A DNA stretch of 64,000 nt. Source: an uncultured Dokdonia sp. (lineage in GTDB: Bacteria > Bacteroidota > Bacteroidia > Flavobacteriales > Flavobacteriaceae). The first letter of the stretch is position 1. Each line of letters starts with the position of its first letter. The stretch is from contig CANNDF010000001.1 in the NCBI GenBank assembly GCA_947503305.1, positions 620,001 to 684,000 of the forward strand, written 5' to 3'. The position numbers and the translations under genes were made by a program. Under the pieces are notes generated by a model. The model was given only the letters and a program-made list of their open reading frames with translations, searched no databases and was not told where the DNA came from. This document shows, one piece after another, positions 35,577-43,623 of this stretch.

Positions 35577-35708
35577 ATGAAAACGATAACAACAATACTA
35601 CAATTCATTTTCAAAGTTGTTTTGATTTGCGTCTATAGCATTACACGTGGGTTGGAACTCTTCTTAGAAGCCTTTAACACGGCTTTCCAGAAACTACTTG
35701 GAAAGTAA
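35577..35708 (+). CDS. 43-residue single-span membrane peptide
   Basis: From ATG 35577: MKTITTILQFIFKVVLICVY, then an amphipathic C-terminus (LELFLEAFNTAFQKLLGK). It lies between the lipoprotein and VirD4 genes with 32 bases to the latter. The size and composition suggest a genuine small membrane protein, though such short frames can be chance. Confidence 0.45.
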   Translation: MKTITTILQFIFKVVLICVYSITRGLELFLEAFNTAFQKLLGK

Positions 35709-35740
35709 TTAAGGCTAGTACAATTTTAAAATTATATACA

Positions 35741-37204
35741 ATGAACATAAAAGATATGGCAACAATTGCTATGGAAAGAACGGGAGAGTTCTTAGATAGC
35801 ATTCTTGATAAGATGATAGGTAAAGACCATCGCCTTAAGGCAGGGTTTACATCGGCATCAAAACTAATTTCTGCACGATATAAAGGCTTTTCAGTAACAG
35901 GGAATAAGTATTTGTCTGTTGATCAAAGTAGAAAAAATAGCTTTGTGATAAGTCCTAGCGGTGGCGGAAAGACCACTACGATTATATATCCGTCTATATT
36001 TAATATAGGTAATAGCAAAGATGGAGGTTCAATGCTTATCAATGATCCTTCTGGAGAACTACTAAAGACCAAAAATTTCCTTCTCAGTCGCGGATATACT
36101 GTTAAAATATTAGATTTTGGAAACAAAGAAGGATCACTTTATTACAATCCATTACATCGTATTCAAACCAATGCCGATGTAAATAAAATAGCTACGATGC
36201 TTGTTCGTACTTCGAGCAAGAATTCAGACTTTTGGACGCTTAAAGCAACTGAACTTATTGGCCTATGTATCCATCATTTAAGGGAAACGGAGCCTCGTAT
36301 TCATCAAAATCTTGCGAATGTTTACCGAATTTTAGAAATACTGGCAGGAGAACCCGAAGTAATCGATGCCTATTTTGCGGATACTACACCCAAGCATTTA
36401 TGGTCTAAGTTCTTATCCCTTATGGGTAATAGTGAAAATACAAGAGCTTCGATTATTAGTTCAGCACAAGCATCCCTAGCATTTTTAGGAGAAGATGAAA
36501 CCCTATGCTCGCTTACCAGTGTCGACACTTTTGATTTTGAAACATTACGTCAAAAGAAGATAGTTGTGTTTTTAAGATGTCCTCTAGGAGATATGTCATA
36601 TTATAGCACCATTCTAAGTATCTATTGGGAACAATATTTTTCTCACGTTTTTAGGTCTTTACCATCGAAAAAAGACAAGGATGTCTTTGTCATATTAGAT
36701 GAACTTTCGAGCCTGCATTTGCCTAACCTTGCAAATATCATTAGTAATTCGAGAAAGTTCAAATGCCCAATACTTGGTGTTTTACAATCAGAAAATCAAT
36801 TATTTAATAATTACGGTATTCATAATGGAAAAGTCATACTTAATAATGCGAATGTTAAAATCTACTTTAGTGGGCTTTCTGATGAATCAAAAAGTATCTC
36901 TGAGAGTTTGGGATTGTATGAATACCAAGATGAGAGTGATTTTAAACGTGTACGCCATTTAATGACTCCTGATGAAGTGAGAACAATGAAAGCCGATCAT
37001 ATTATTGTTGTTCCCAATGCTCTTAAACCTCTTAAATGTAAAGTCGTTCCGTATTATAAGCAATCCAAAATGGTTGGGTATATGAAACTGGAAGTTTCCG
37101 AAGATGTTAATACCGTCAATCCTGAATATACCGTCCAGTACATCAATCTTGATAAATACCAAGTAGATACTGATCAAACATCAAAGGATGATCCAGTACG
37201 CTAG
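35741..37204 (+). CDS. VirD4/TraG-type coupling protein
   Basis: 487 residues with Walker A SPSGGGKTTT near 71-80, then NDPSGELL (VirD4 motif), and Walker B VFVILDELSSLHLPNL near 314. This is the type IV coupling protein that brings the relaxase-DNA complex to a conjugation channel. The N-terminal transmembrane domain is missing or very short, as in some Bacteroidota mobilisable elements. No VirB4 or mating-pore gene is present, so the channel would come from a helper element. It overlaps the mobC-like gene by 17 bases. Confidence 0.9.
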   Translation: MNIKDMATIAMERTGEFLDSILDKMIGKDHRLKAGFTSASKLISARYKGFSVTGNKYLSVDQSRKNSFVISPSGGGKTTTIIYPSIFNIGNSKDGGSMLINDPSGELLKTKNFLLSRGYTVKILDFGNKEGSLYYNPLHRIQTNADVNKIATMLVRTSSKNSDFWTLKATELIGLCIHHLRETEPRIHQNLANVYRILEILAGEPEVIDAYFADTTPKHLWSKFLSLMGNSENTRASIISSAQASLAFLGEDETLCSLTSVDTFDFETLRQKKIVVFLRCPLGDMSYYSTILSIYWEQYFSHVFRSLPSKKDKDVFVILDELSSLHLPNLANIISNSRKFKCPILGVLQSENQLFNNYGIHNGKVILNNANVKIYFSGLSDESKSISESLGLYEYQDESDFKRVRHLMTPDEVRTMKADHIIVVPNALKPLKCKVVPYYKQSKMVGYMKLEVSEDVNTVNPEYTVQYINLDKYQVDTDQTSKDDPVR

Positions 37205-37619
37205 TATATATGAGTATCTGGATGCGGCGTTTGAAGCAAATACCAATCCTACCAAAGAACAGATTTCTTTAGCTAAAAAGGAGTATTACAAGCTATGGCA
37301 TAAGGAATACAACCGAAAGCGTAGAAAAAAGCGTAAAGAATTTACACTTGGTTTTGATGCTAAAACACTTACTAAAATCAAAGAGCATAAAGGGGAACGT
37401 AGTATTTCAAAGTATCTCTATACTACAATTTTTAACGCATTAGATGGTGGGTATACATTAGATTTCGATAACAAACACCTTGTTAGTATTCATCAAAAAC
37501 TGATGCAGTTAATTGGATTAGTTGAAGAATTGTTAGAGCAAAATGAATCTCCACAAACAGAGAAACTCTTAGAGCGTATAGAATTGCTGGAATTAGAGTT
37601 TAGCAAATTGACATCATAG
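37188..37619 (+). CDS. MobC-like relaxosome accessory protein
   Basis: 143 residues. The N-terminal half is strongly basic (YNRKRRKKRKEF), followed by a ribbon-helix-helix-like segment (FTLGFDAKTLTKIKEHKGERSISKYLYTTI) and a C-terminal coiled coil. Such proteins bind oriT and recruit the relaxase. Position directly before the relaxase with one base between supports the role. Confidence 0.7.
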   Translation: MIQYASIYEYLDAAFEANTNPTKEQISLAKKEYYKLWHKEYNRKRRKKRKEFTLGFDAKTLTKIKEHKGERSISKYLYTTIFNALDGGYTLDFDNKHLVSIHQKLMQLIGLVEELLEQNESPQTEKLLERIELLELEFSKLTS

Positions 37620-37620
37620 G

Positions 37621-38529
37621 ATGATTATAAAAAGCAAGTCCATAAAAAGTAAACAGAATCTGTCAAACGTACTACGCTACATTCTCGTAGGACACGATTT
37701 GACGGATTCTGGATTTGTAATGAGTAGAGCCATTCGTAGAGATAGAACCTATAATAAGGAGTTAGTACAAGCCAAAGGGGACACGACACTTGAAACCGCT
37801 ATTTTGGAAGCACGTATTCGTAATATGATGTTTCAGTTTGAATCCAATAATGAAAAGCGATTAGTACCGCATAAAAATGCAAATAGAGCCTACCACGAGA
37901 TAATCAGTTTCCATGCTGATGATTCTAAAAAATTATCAAAGCAAGCGATGCTAGATGTAGCGAGAACCTATGCCAAAGAGCGTAGTCCAAACTCGCTTGT
38001 AGTAGCTTCTATGCACAAAAATAAAGAGCATTTACATATCCACGTAATTATATCAGCAGTTGAATTAGGGGGTAAAGTAAAAAGGCTCTCACGTGCTGAT
38101 TTTCGGGAGTTAAAACAAAAAATGGAACGTTACCAGGAGAGGCACCTACAACTTCAGCACAGCAAGGTTAATCACTCAAAAAAAAAAGACCAATCGCTAA
38201 TAAAAGATGTAGAATATCAACTTAAACTAAGAACAGGAAAACTATCAGAAAAGCAGCAATTGCAAATAGATCTTGCAGAGATTCACGACAAGGCAACATC
38301 TTCACAAAACTTTATCGATCTTCTCAAATCAAAAGGACATCGGTTGTACAAACGAGGGAATCAAATTGGTATCCAAGCTAGCAGAAAATATCGTTTAAAA
38401 ACATTAGGCTACTCCCAAGAGAAATTACAATTATTAGATGCAAATATTGAACGTAATAAACGCTTATCACAAGTGAAAAGATTACGAAATAATCGCTCGA
38501 AAGATAGAGGTCGGGATATAGAACGATAG
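37621..38529 (+). CDS. Relaxase / mobilization nuclease
   Basis: 302 residues, with the relaxase metal-binding motif HLHIHVI near residue 138 (H-x-H-x-H-like), preceded by YHEIISFHADD near 98 and SLVVASMHKNKEH. The C-terminal 100 residues are basic. It should nick oriT and attach covalently to the 5' end through a Tyr near the N-terminus (candidate Y26 in VLRYILVG). Length and motifs fit the MobP/MobB group of Bacteroidota mobilisable elements. The probable oriT lies just downstream. Confidence 0.85.
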   Translation: MIIKSKSIKSKQNLSNVLRYILVGHDLTDSGFVMSRAIRRDRTYNKELVQAKGDTTLETAILEARIRNMMFQFESNNEKRLVPHKNANRAYHEIISFHADDSKKLSKQAMLDVARTYAKERSPNSLVVASMHKNKEHLHIHVIISAVELGGKVKRLSRADFRELKQKMERYQERHLQLQHSKVNHSKKKDQSLIKDVEYQLKLRTGKLSEKQQLQIDLAEIHDKATSSQNFIDLLKSKGHRLYKRGNQIGIQASRKYRLKTLGYSQEKLQLLDANIERNKRLSQVKRLRNNRSKDRGRDIER

Positions 38530-38550
38530 GTCACTGTAGAAATAAAAGTA

Positions 38551-38580
38551 AAAGCTGATGGGAGTATTCCTATCAACTTT
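38551..38580 (+). terminator. Terminator after the relaxase
   Basis: AAAGCTGATGGGA pairs imperfectly with TCCTATCAACTTT around GTAT and is followed by T-rich sequence. Confidence 0.55.
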
Positions 38581-38596
38581 TTTTGGTTTTAGGGTT

Positions 38597-38746
38597 CTAG
38601 GGTCTCCCTAGCAAGAATGCACCTTGTTTGCTAAGTGTCGCTAGACCTTACCAGATAATGTGCAATCTTGCCCTCAGTGTCTTAAAAGCTTAGGGCGACT
38701 TGAGACACTGGGGCAATTTGTCCAAAAAAGAATGACTTTGGACAAA
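38597..38746. other. Candidate oriT: four consecutive inverted repeats
   Basis: A 150-base gene-free stretch directly after the relaxase gene. It contains CTAGGG/CCCTAG (38597-38611), GCAAGAATGCAC/GTGCAATCTTGC (38611-38622 and 38660-38671, 11 of 12 matched), CAGTGTCT/AGACACTG (38675-38682 and 38703-38710) and TTTGTCCAAA/TTTGGACAAA (38717-38726 and 38737-38746, perfect). Clustered inverted repeats next to a relaxase gene are typical of transfer origins. The nick site is not identifiable by eye. Confidence 0.5.
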
Positions 38747-38816
38747 TCAAAAATGTCTTTATATATGTAAATGGTAAACATAGATAAAGACATTTTGGTT
38801 AAAGGACATTGAATTA

Positions 38817-39290
38817 TTATTCAATAGATTCCGTAGCATAATTGGTTATAAAATTCTCTCTGTATTGCTTAAAAATATCCGTTTGATGACCATAACTATT
38901 CGTAGATGATTTACGTCCTGTTACAGCAATTAAATACCATTTGTCATCAGTACTTTTATTAAATACAAAAGTGAGTTTGTCTTTTTGTTTATTACTATTT
39001 CTTCTTTTACCTATATGGAGATTTTCAATATAGCGTATTGTTACCTTAACGGTAGCTTGGTTTTCATTAACCATCTGTACTACGCTAATAGTATCAATAG
39101 TAACTTCATTTATTTGATAGTTATATTTCCAAATCTTTCTATACGGTTTGTATTCAATAGAATGTTTAAAATAGCTGTTATCTTTAATTTTTTGTTGTAT
39201 CCAGTTTTCAACGGTTTCTTGTTTGAGTGTGTTTGAAAAACAACTAAGGAATAAGGGGAGAAAGGCAATTAGATAGATTACATTTTTCAT
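38817..39290 (-). CDS. Small lipoprotein
   Basis: 157 residues with lipobox LFLSC (Cys17). The mature domain has alternating strands (VSVVQMVNENQATVKVTIRY, KLTFVFNKSTDDKWYLIAV) like NTF2/SnoaL-type small folds, but I cannot assign a family. It lies 11 bases after the 39302-39763 lipoprotein gene and is probably co-transcribed. Surface-exclusion lipoproteins of mobile elements look similar in size; that is speculation. Confidence 0.55.
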   Translation of the reverse strand: MKNVIYLIAFLPLFLSCFSNTLKQETVENWIQQKIKDNSYFKHSIEYKPYRKIWKYNYQINEVTIDTISVVQMVNENQATVKVTIRYIENLHIGKRRNSNKQKDKLTFVFNKSTDDKWYLIAVTGRKSSTNSYGHQTDIFKQYRENFITNYATESIE

Positions 39291-39301
39291 AATACGGTTA
39301 T

Positions 39302-39763
39302 TTATATTTTTTCAATTGATGTAGCTACAAATTCAATAATCTTTATACCGTTGAGATGGTATTTCTGTACTCGAGTGCCACCACGTAATTGAATCTTATC
39401 CCCACGTTTTAAATTGAAAATGATATCGCTTTGGTCTTTTGGGAGAAATACATAATCTCCGAGTTGTCCACCACCAAAGGGAGCATCTTTAGGTGTGCCT
39501 CCTATAGGCAGCACTTGAAATACAACATGATCTTTAGGAATTTTGGTAGCTTGGTTACGTGCCTTACCAGCACTATAAAATTCTACTTCAGTAATAATAT
39601 CCGCTCCAATGTAATCTGTAGCGTATGCAGGATTTACCACCTTTGAATAATTGACGGTAGTACCCGTAGGAACACTTGCTGTAGCTTTTAGTGTCTTTGT
39701 TGTTATACAGCTAGTAAGTGAAAAAGCAAAAAGCAGTAAAAGGATGTAGTTAAATGTTTTCAT
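39302..39763 (-). CDS. Small lipoprotein
   Basis: 153 residues from ATG 39763, which directly precedes a lipoprotein signal (lipobox SLTSC, Cys18). A longer frame from 39865 would start inside the palindromic operator region and add a 34-residue leader, so I reject it. The mature part is beta-rich (FQVLPIGGTPKDAPFGGGQLGD, RGDKIQLRGGTRVQ). No family recognised. Divergent from an XRE regulator across a 28-bp palindrome. Confidence 0.6.
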   Translation of the reverse strand: MKTFNYILLLLFAFSLTSCITTKTLKATASVPTGTTVNYSKVVNPAYATDYIGADIITEVEFYSAGKARNQATKIPKDHVVFQVLPIGGTPKDAPFGGGQLGDYVFLPKDQSDIIFNLKRGDKIQLRGGTRVQKYHLNGIKIIEFVATSIEKI

Positions 39764-39811
39764 AAATCTATGTTTTTGAGTTACTAATGAAGCAAACATA
39801 GATAAAAAATG

Positions 39812-39839
39812 ACAAACACGACAATTTTGTCGTGTTTGT
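39812..39839. promoter_or_regulatory. 28-bp perfect palindromic operator
   Basis: ACAAACACGACAA (39812-39824), two central T, then its exact complement (39827-39839). It lies 48 bases before both the minus-strand lipoprotein start and the XRE gene start at 39888, so it is a natural binding site for that regulator controlling both directions. Confidence 0.7.
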
Positions 39840-39887
39840 TTATGCATAATACTTCTACATTTCACATTAGCCGTAATAGGTTATTGT

Positions 39888-40127
39888 ATGGAACACGTAG
39901 AGATAGATAAATATATAATTGAAATAGGTAAACGTATTCGTGCATTACGAAAAGAAAAAAAACTGACTCAACTTGATTTAGCTATAAGATCTGGCATAGA
40001 CGAACGACAAGTTCAAAGACTTGAAAGAGGGCATACATCTGCTACATTAAAAACCTTAATTAAAATATCAAAAGGTCTTGATATAGATTTTATTGAGTTA
40101 TTCAATTTTCCTATAAAAGAAAATTAA
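39888..40127 (+). CDS. XRE-family transcriptional regulator
   Basis: 79 residues that are almost entirely one HTH_3 domain (RIRALRKEKKLTQLDLAIRS, then ERQVQRLERGHTSATLKTL). It would bind the palindrome 48 bases upstream and repress itself and the divergent lipoprotein pair. It is followed by a terminator. Confidence 0.88.
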   Translation: MEHVEIDKYIIEIGKRIRALRKEKKLTQLDLAIRSGIDERQVQRLERGHTSATLKTLIKISKGLDIDFIELFNFPIKEN

Positions 40128-40152
40128 AAAACACCACGTATAATGGTATTTT
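40124..40152 (+). terminator. Terminator after the XRE gene
   Basis: AAAAAACACCA and TGGTATTTTTT pair with one mismatch around CGTATA, overlapping the stop codon. Confidence 0.6.
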
Positions 40153-40203
40153 TTGACTAAATGTTACTGAGTGATTTTCCAATTTCGGATCAGAATATCA
40201 ATA

Positions 40204-40455
40204 CTAATTAATACATAATGCATTAATATCTTTCTTTTTACAGATCTTACGGTCGTAAGGGTAAAAGTCTGTTCCACTGCTTAACTTTCCAAATTCAGGA
40301 GTAAATGCAACTCCATGATAATGATTCCCTTCTGTATCAGCACTTGCAATAACTCTCATTTCTAGTAAATCCGGGTGCTTTTTTGCAAGAGCGTTTAAAT
40401 GGTCTAAATATTCTTTGAATTTCATATATGTTTTAGGGTAATCAGAAATAGACAT
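40204..40455 (-). CDS. Small hypothetical protein
   Basis: 83 residues. The core, HPDLLEMRVIASADTEGNHY, follows a pattern common in small phage and mobile-element proteins of unknown function (helix, P-D-x-x-V, D-x-E-G-N). Its first codons form one arm of an 18-bp inverted repeat. Confidence 0.5.
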   Translation of the reverse strand: MSISDYPKTYMKFKEYLDHLNALAKKHPDLLEMRVIASADTEGNHYHGVAFTPEFGKLSSGTDFYPYDRKICKKKDINALCIN

Positions 40456-40508
40456 CGGAATAAAAGATTTAAGTGTAAAGCAAAAATCATCCGATGTCTA
40501 TTTCTGAT
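40441..40508. repeat. 18-bp perfect inverted repeat over a start codon
   Basis: ATCAGAAATAGACATCGG (40441-40458) recurs exactly inverted at 40491-40508, 32 bases apart. The left arm contains the start codon and first five codons of the 40204-40455 gene. It may be a leader hairpin or a small invertible segment. Confidence 0.7.
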
Positions 40509-40659
40509 CTTAAATCTTAATAATGATTATTGCTTTACTCTATTATTCTATCATAACTGAAAGTATATCGCAAGGTTAGTAAGGTTTTATATTTAAAGAA
40601 TATGAGTGTTGTAGCTTTGATATGTATATTTATTAGTAATTTGAAAGAAAATATTACAT

Positions 40660-40890
40660 ATGAAAGATAATGATATGATTAAAAAAATTGAAAAAGAAAT
40701 ACTGATTAAATATGAATTGGCTAGAATACAAAAAAAGTTAAAAGAGGAAACGAACCAGAAAAAAAAGATATTATCTAAACTACTTGACTATGAAAAACAA
40801 ATATTTGATTTTATGTATTCAAAACTCAATGATCTAGATAAAAAACACGTTGATAAGTTAATTAAAGAAAAAAGAAAATGCTTAAATTAG
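40660..40890 (+). CDS. Small coiled-coil protein
   Basis: 76 residues, almost entirely Lys/Glu-rich coiled coil. No family. It is 21 bases upstream of, and probably co-transcribed with, the membrane-anchored gene at 40912. Confidence 0.45.
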   Translation: MKDNDMIKKIEKEILIKYELARIQKKLKEETNQKKKILSKLLDYEKQIFDFMYSKLNDLDKKHVDKLIKEKRKCLN

Positions 40891-40911
40891 AGAATACTTA
40901 ATTGGCTTATA

Positions 40912-41391
40912 ATGAATGATATTACTTGGTTAGATGTATTTAAAATGTTGGTTCCTATAACTGTGGTAATAATAGCAGGGTTTTTAGCCCTTTTGCGGAT
41001 GAGAGAAAACGTAAGACTAGATGCTAAGCTAAAATGGAAAGAAGAATTTAGAAATAGAATAATTGAATTTACTAATACGGCAATGAATTTAGAAGATAAG
41101 GCGTTTTGGTTGGACGTTAATAATGAAGAAAATAATGTGAAAGAGTCAAAAATATATATTGATGTTAGTCACAAATTACACACAATATATTTTGCTATTG
41201 AGATGATGTTAGATTTAGAAGATTTTAGAACTGAAGTCTTACGTGCTAATTATAGACTTATAATTGATCAGGCATACGAAGAAGTATCAAAAATAGGGAA
41301 AGAAGAAAAGGAAAATAATATTGATGAATTTTACGAAACAGCAAAAGAAATTTATGATGATAGTAAATATATAAATTATTTAGTACGTTAA
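40912..41391 (+). CDS. Membrane-anchored hypothetical protein
   Basis: 159 residues: one N-terminal membrane helix (FKMLVPITVVIIAGFLALL) followed by a soluble helical domain (WKEEFRNRIIEFTNTAMNLED and a long C-terminal helix). The pattern of a single span plus helical bundle with a W-K-E-E-F-R motif occurs in small proteins found near defence or phage loci, but I cannot name a family. Confidence 0.5.
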   Translation: MNDITWLDVFKMLVPITVVIIAGFLALLRMRENVRLDAKLKWKEEFRNRIIEFTNTAMNLEDKAFWLDVNNEENNVKESKIYIDVSHKLHTIYFAIEMMLDLEDFRTEVLRANYRLIIDQAYEEVSKIGKEEKENNIDEFYETAKEIYDDSKYINYLVR

Positions 41392-41408
41392 TTAGTCTTT
41401 ATATCTTC

Positions 41409-41798
41409 TTACTTCTCGCGAACCCTACTCAACTCCTCCAACCTCTTCTTCATCGTCACCGCTTGTGACTTTTCAAGCTTGTCCTTTTCAATAATAGAAT
41501 CTAGTAATATCCCTACCACATTACGGTTATACTCAGACAATCCACCAATAGCTTCAAGCTTCTCAATAATTGTTTGATCTTTCACTTCGCGAGAACGAAA
41601 TAAACTAACCACAGGAATATCAATAGCATCACATACTCGCTCCAGCGTTTGCAACTGCGGAGATACCTGTCCTGTTTCTAATCGGGAATACGTACTAGGA
41701 AGCATATCACAGGACTTGGCAACATTGGCTTGGGTAAGTTTCTTTTCTACTCTATAAAACTTCAAGTTATCTATCAGTAATTGCTGTACTTCGGTCAT
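41409..41798 (-). CDS. XRE-family transcriptional regulator
   Basis: 129 residues: HTH_3 domain at 7-62 (RVEKKLTQANVAKSCDMLPS, YSRLETGQVSPQLQTLERV) and a helical C-terminal half. It is divergent from the ATPase/recombinase operon. Inverted and direct repeats between the two genes (41851-41905) are its likely operators. Confidence 0.88.
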   Translation of the reverse strand: MTEVQQLLIDNLKFYRVEKKLTQANVAKSCDMLPSTYSRLETGQVSPQLQTLERVCDAIDIPVVSLFRSREVKDQTIIEKLEAIGGLSEYNRNVVGILLDSIIEKDKLEKSQAVTMKKRLEELSRVREK

Positions 41799-41850
41799 AA
41801 CGGCGGTTTTGTTTACCTCAAAAGTAGGTCATTTGACTATAAACACCAAA

Positions 41851-41905
41851 AAACACACTAATTTATATATTTAGTGTGTTTAAAGTCAATTTATTTATAT
41901 ATTTG
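41851..41905. promoter_or_regulatory. Operator/promoter region of the recombinase operon
   Basis: AAACACACTAA and TTAGTGTGTTT form an inverted repeat, and TTATATATTT followed by GTGTGT occurs twice in direct orientation about 30 bases apart. The second copy contains TATATTTG (41898-41905), an exact TAnnTTTG box 26 bases before the ATG at 41931. I read it as an autoregulated promoter controlled by the XRE protein encoded at 41409. Confidence 0.55.
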
Positions 41906-41930
41906 TGTGTATAACGCTGACATTCAGAAT

Positions 41931-43463
41931 ATGAATACTTTTAATACCACAAATCCGAACCATTACTCATATATCACAGAAGTGTTGGAATTCCATATTC
42001 TCGGAGGTATTTCAATCGCTGGACTTGATCGTATGCGAGTGACTTTAAAGATACATAAGGTGGATGCTCCTTTTCACGCCTTACGACATACTATTGATTT
42101 ATATAATGCGAATGCTCTTGAAAAGTTTGTACGCAGGATTGCTGAATTCCTAGAAGTAGGAACCTCTATTATACGAAGAGCTTTACAAGAACTGATTCAT
42201 AAACTGGAAACCTACCGATTAGAGTTATTGGAACTTGAAAATTCGGATGAGGTGTTTGAATATGAGCTTTCGCAAAAAGAGAGACGACAAGCAATAACGA
42301 TATTACGTTCGGAGAAGTTGATGGAAAAGACAAACAAGCTGATTGGAGCAAGTGGCGTGATTGGAGAAGTTGATAATAGATTACTGATGTATTTGATATT
42401 TACCTCCCGAAAAATGCAGAATCCACTGCATTGTATTTCCTTTGGAAGTTCAGGTGTTGGTAAGACGCATTTACAATCAAAAGTTGCAGCACTTATTCCA
42501 GATGAAGATAAAGTGGAGATGACGGTATTATCTGCTAATGCATTCTATTACTACAAACGAAATGAATTAAAGCATAAGCTTATCCTTATCGAAGATATGG
42601 ATGGTGCAGAAGAAGTATTATACCCCCTTAGAGAATTACAAACCAAAAAACGTATTACGAAATCTGTTGTACAAAAAGGAACTGGTGGGGAAGGCATCAC
42701 CAAAAGCTTAACGGTAGAAGGACCTATATGTGTTGCAGGATGTACCACTCAAGAAAGTATCTATGAGGATAATTCTAATCGTTCCTTCTTACTGTATATA
42801 GATGAGAGTGAAGAGCAAGACGAGCGTATTATGAAATATCAACGTTTAGAATCGGCAGGACGGGTTAATAAGCAAGATCAAATAGATGCACAAAAGATAC
42901 TCAATAATGTACAACGACTCTTAAAGCCGGTACGTATTATCAATCCCTATGCAGAGCATTTGATATTGCCTAAATCTGTTTTTAAACCACGACGAAGCAA
43001 TGCGCATTATCTGCAATTCATCGAAGTGGTTACTTTCTATCATCAACATCAAAGGGAATCACAATTTGATGTACATACAGGAGAGGAATATATCGAAACT
43101 ACGCTCGAAGATATCAAAGTAGCAAACGCTCTTATCAAAGATACTTTGCTTCGTAAGTCTGACCCATTAAACGGAGCAACCAGAAACTATTTAGAGGCAC
43201 TTAAAACTCATTTACATAAAAAACAGAATACGGTATTTACCAATCAAGAAATCAGAAGGGAATTACGGATTAAGGAATCAACTTTAAGACGGTATCATCA
43301 ACTGCTTTTACAAGAAGGATATATCAAACGCAGAACAGATATTCAAAAGGAATCCTTTTGTTATGAAATTGTCGATGTAGATGAGTTTAAGGATTTAGAA
43401 ACAACCATTGATATGGCGCTGAATATGTGTGTCGAAAAGTTGCAAAGTAAGGCAAAAGTATAA
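41931..43463 (+). CDS. P-loop ATPase associated with tyrosine recombinases
   Basis: 510 residues from ATG 41931; a frame from 41874 would begin within the operator. Walker A GSSGVGKTHL near 170, Walker B LILIEDMDG near 216, then a sensor-like region with VAGCTTQESI. The C-terminal winged helix (FTNQEIRRELRIKESTLRRYHQL, about 435-470) should bind DNA. No primase or helicase signature is evident. Position directly upstream of two tyrosine recombinases suggests an accessory ATPase of the recombination reaction, analogous in role to MuB/TnsC-like factors; this is inference. Confidence 0.7.
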   Translation: MNTFNTTNPNHYSYITEVLEFHILGGISIAGLDRMRVTLKIHKVDAPFHALRHTIDLYNANALEKFVRRIAEFLEVGTSIIRRALQELIHKLETYRLELLELENSDEVFEYELSQKERRQAITILRSEKLMEKTNKLIGASGVIGEVDNRLLMYLIFTSRKMQNPLHCISFGSSGVGKTHLQSKVAALIPDEDKVEMTVLSANAFYYYKRNELKHKLILIEDMDGAEEVLYPLRELQTKKRITKSVVQKGTGGEGITKSLTVEGPICVAGCTTQESIYEDNSNRSFLLYIDESEEQDERIMKYQRLESAGRVNKQDQIDAQKILNNVQRLLKPVRIINPYAEHLILPKSVFKPRRSNAHYLQFIEVVTFYHQHQRESQFDVHTGEEYIETTLEDIKVANALIKDTLLRKSDPLNGATRNYLEALKTHLHKKQNTVFTNQEIRRELRIKESTLRRYHQLLLQEGYIKRRTDIQKESFCYEIVDVDEFKDLETTIDMALNMCVEKLQSKAKV

Positions 43464-43469
43464 TTGTCT

Positions 43470-43568
43470 GTGGCGACTCGCCACCGCCACTTCGCCACAG
43501 GTTCGCCACTGGTCTAATGGCGAGGCTAAGTGTTTGATACATATAATAAAACGAAAGGTTCGCCACAG
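43470..43568. repeat. Cluster of TCGCCAC repeats
   Basis: Seven copies of a 6-7-base word within 100 bases: GTGGCGA at 43470, TCGCCAC at 43478, CCGCCAC at 43484, TTCGCCAC at 43491, GTTCGCCACTGG at 43501, ATGGCGAG at 43516 and GTTCGCCACAG at 43559. The first two form a palindrome. The cluster lies between the ATPase and recombinase genes and is GC-richer than its surroundings. Confidence 0.65.
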
Positions 43569-43604
43569 AAACTAAAAAATGCAAAAGGGTATAGAAATTT
43601 ATAC

Positions 43605-43618
43605 GCTTTCGCGAAAGC
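43605..43618. repeat. GCTTTCGCGAAAGC palindrome
   Basis: A perfect 14-bp palindrome just before the first recombinase start. Related copies occur at 5336, 10278 and 63331 in this window. Confidence 0.7.
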
Positions 43619-43623
43619 AAACT

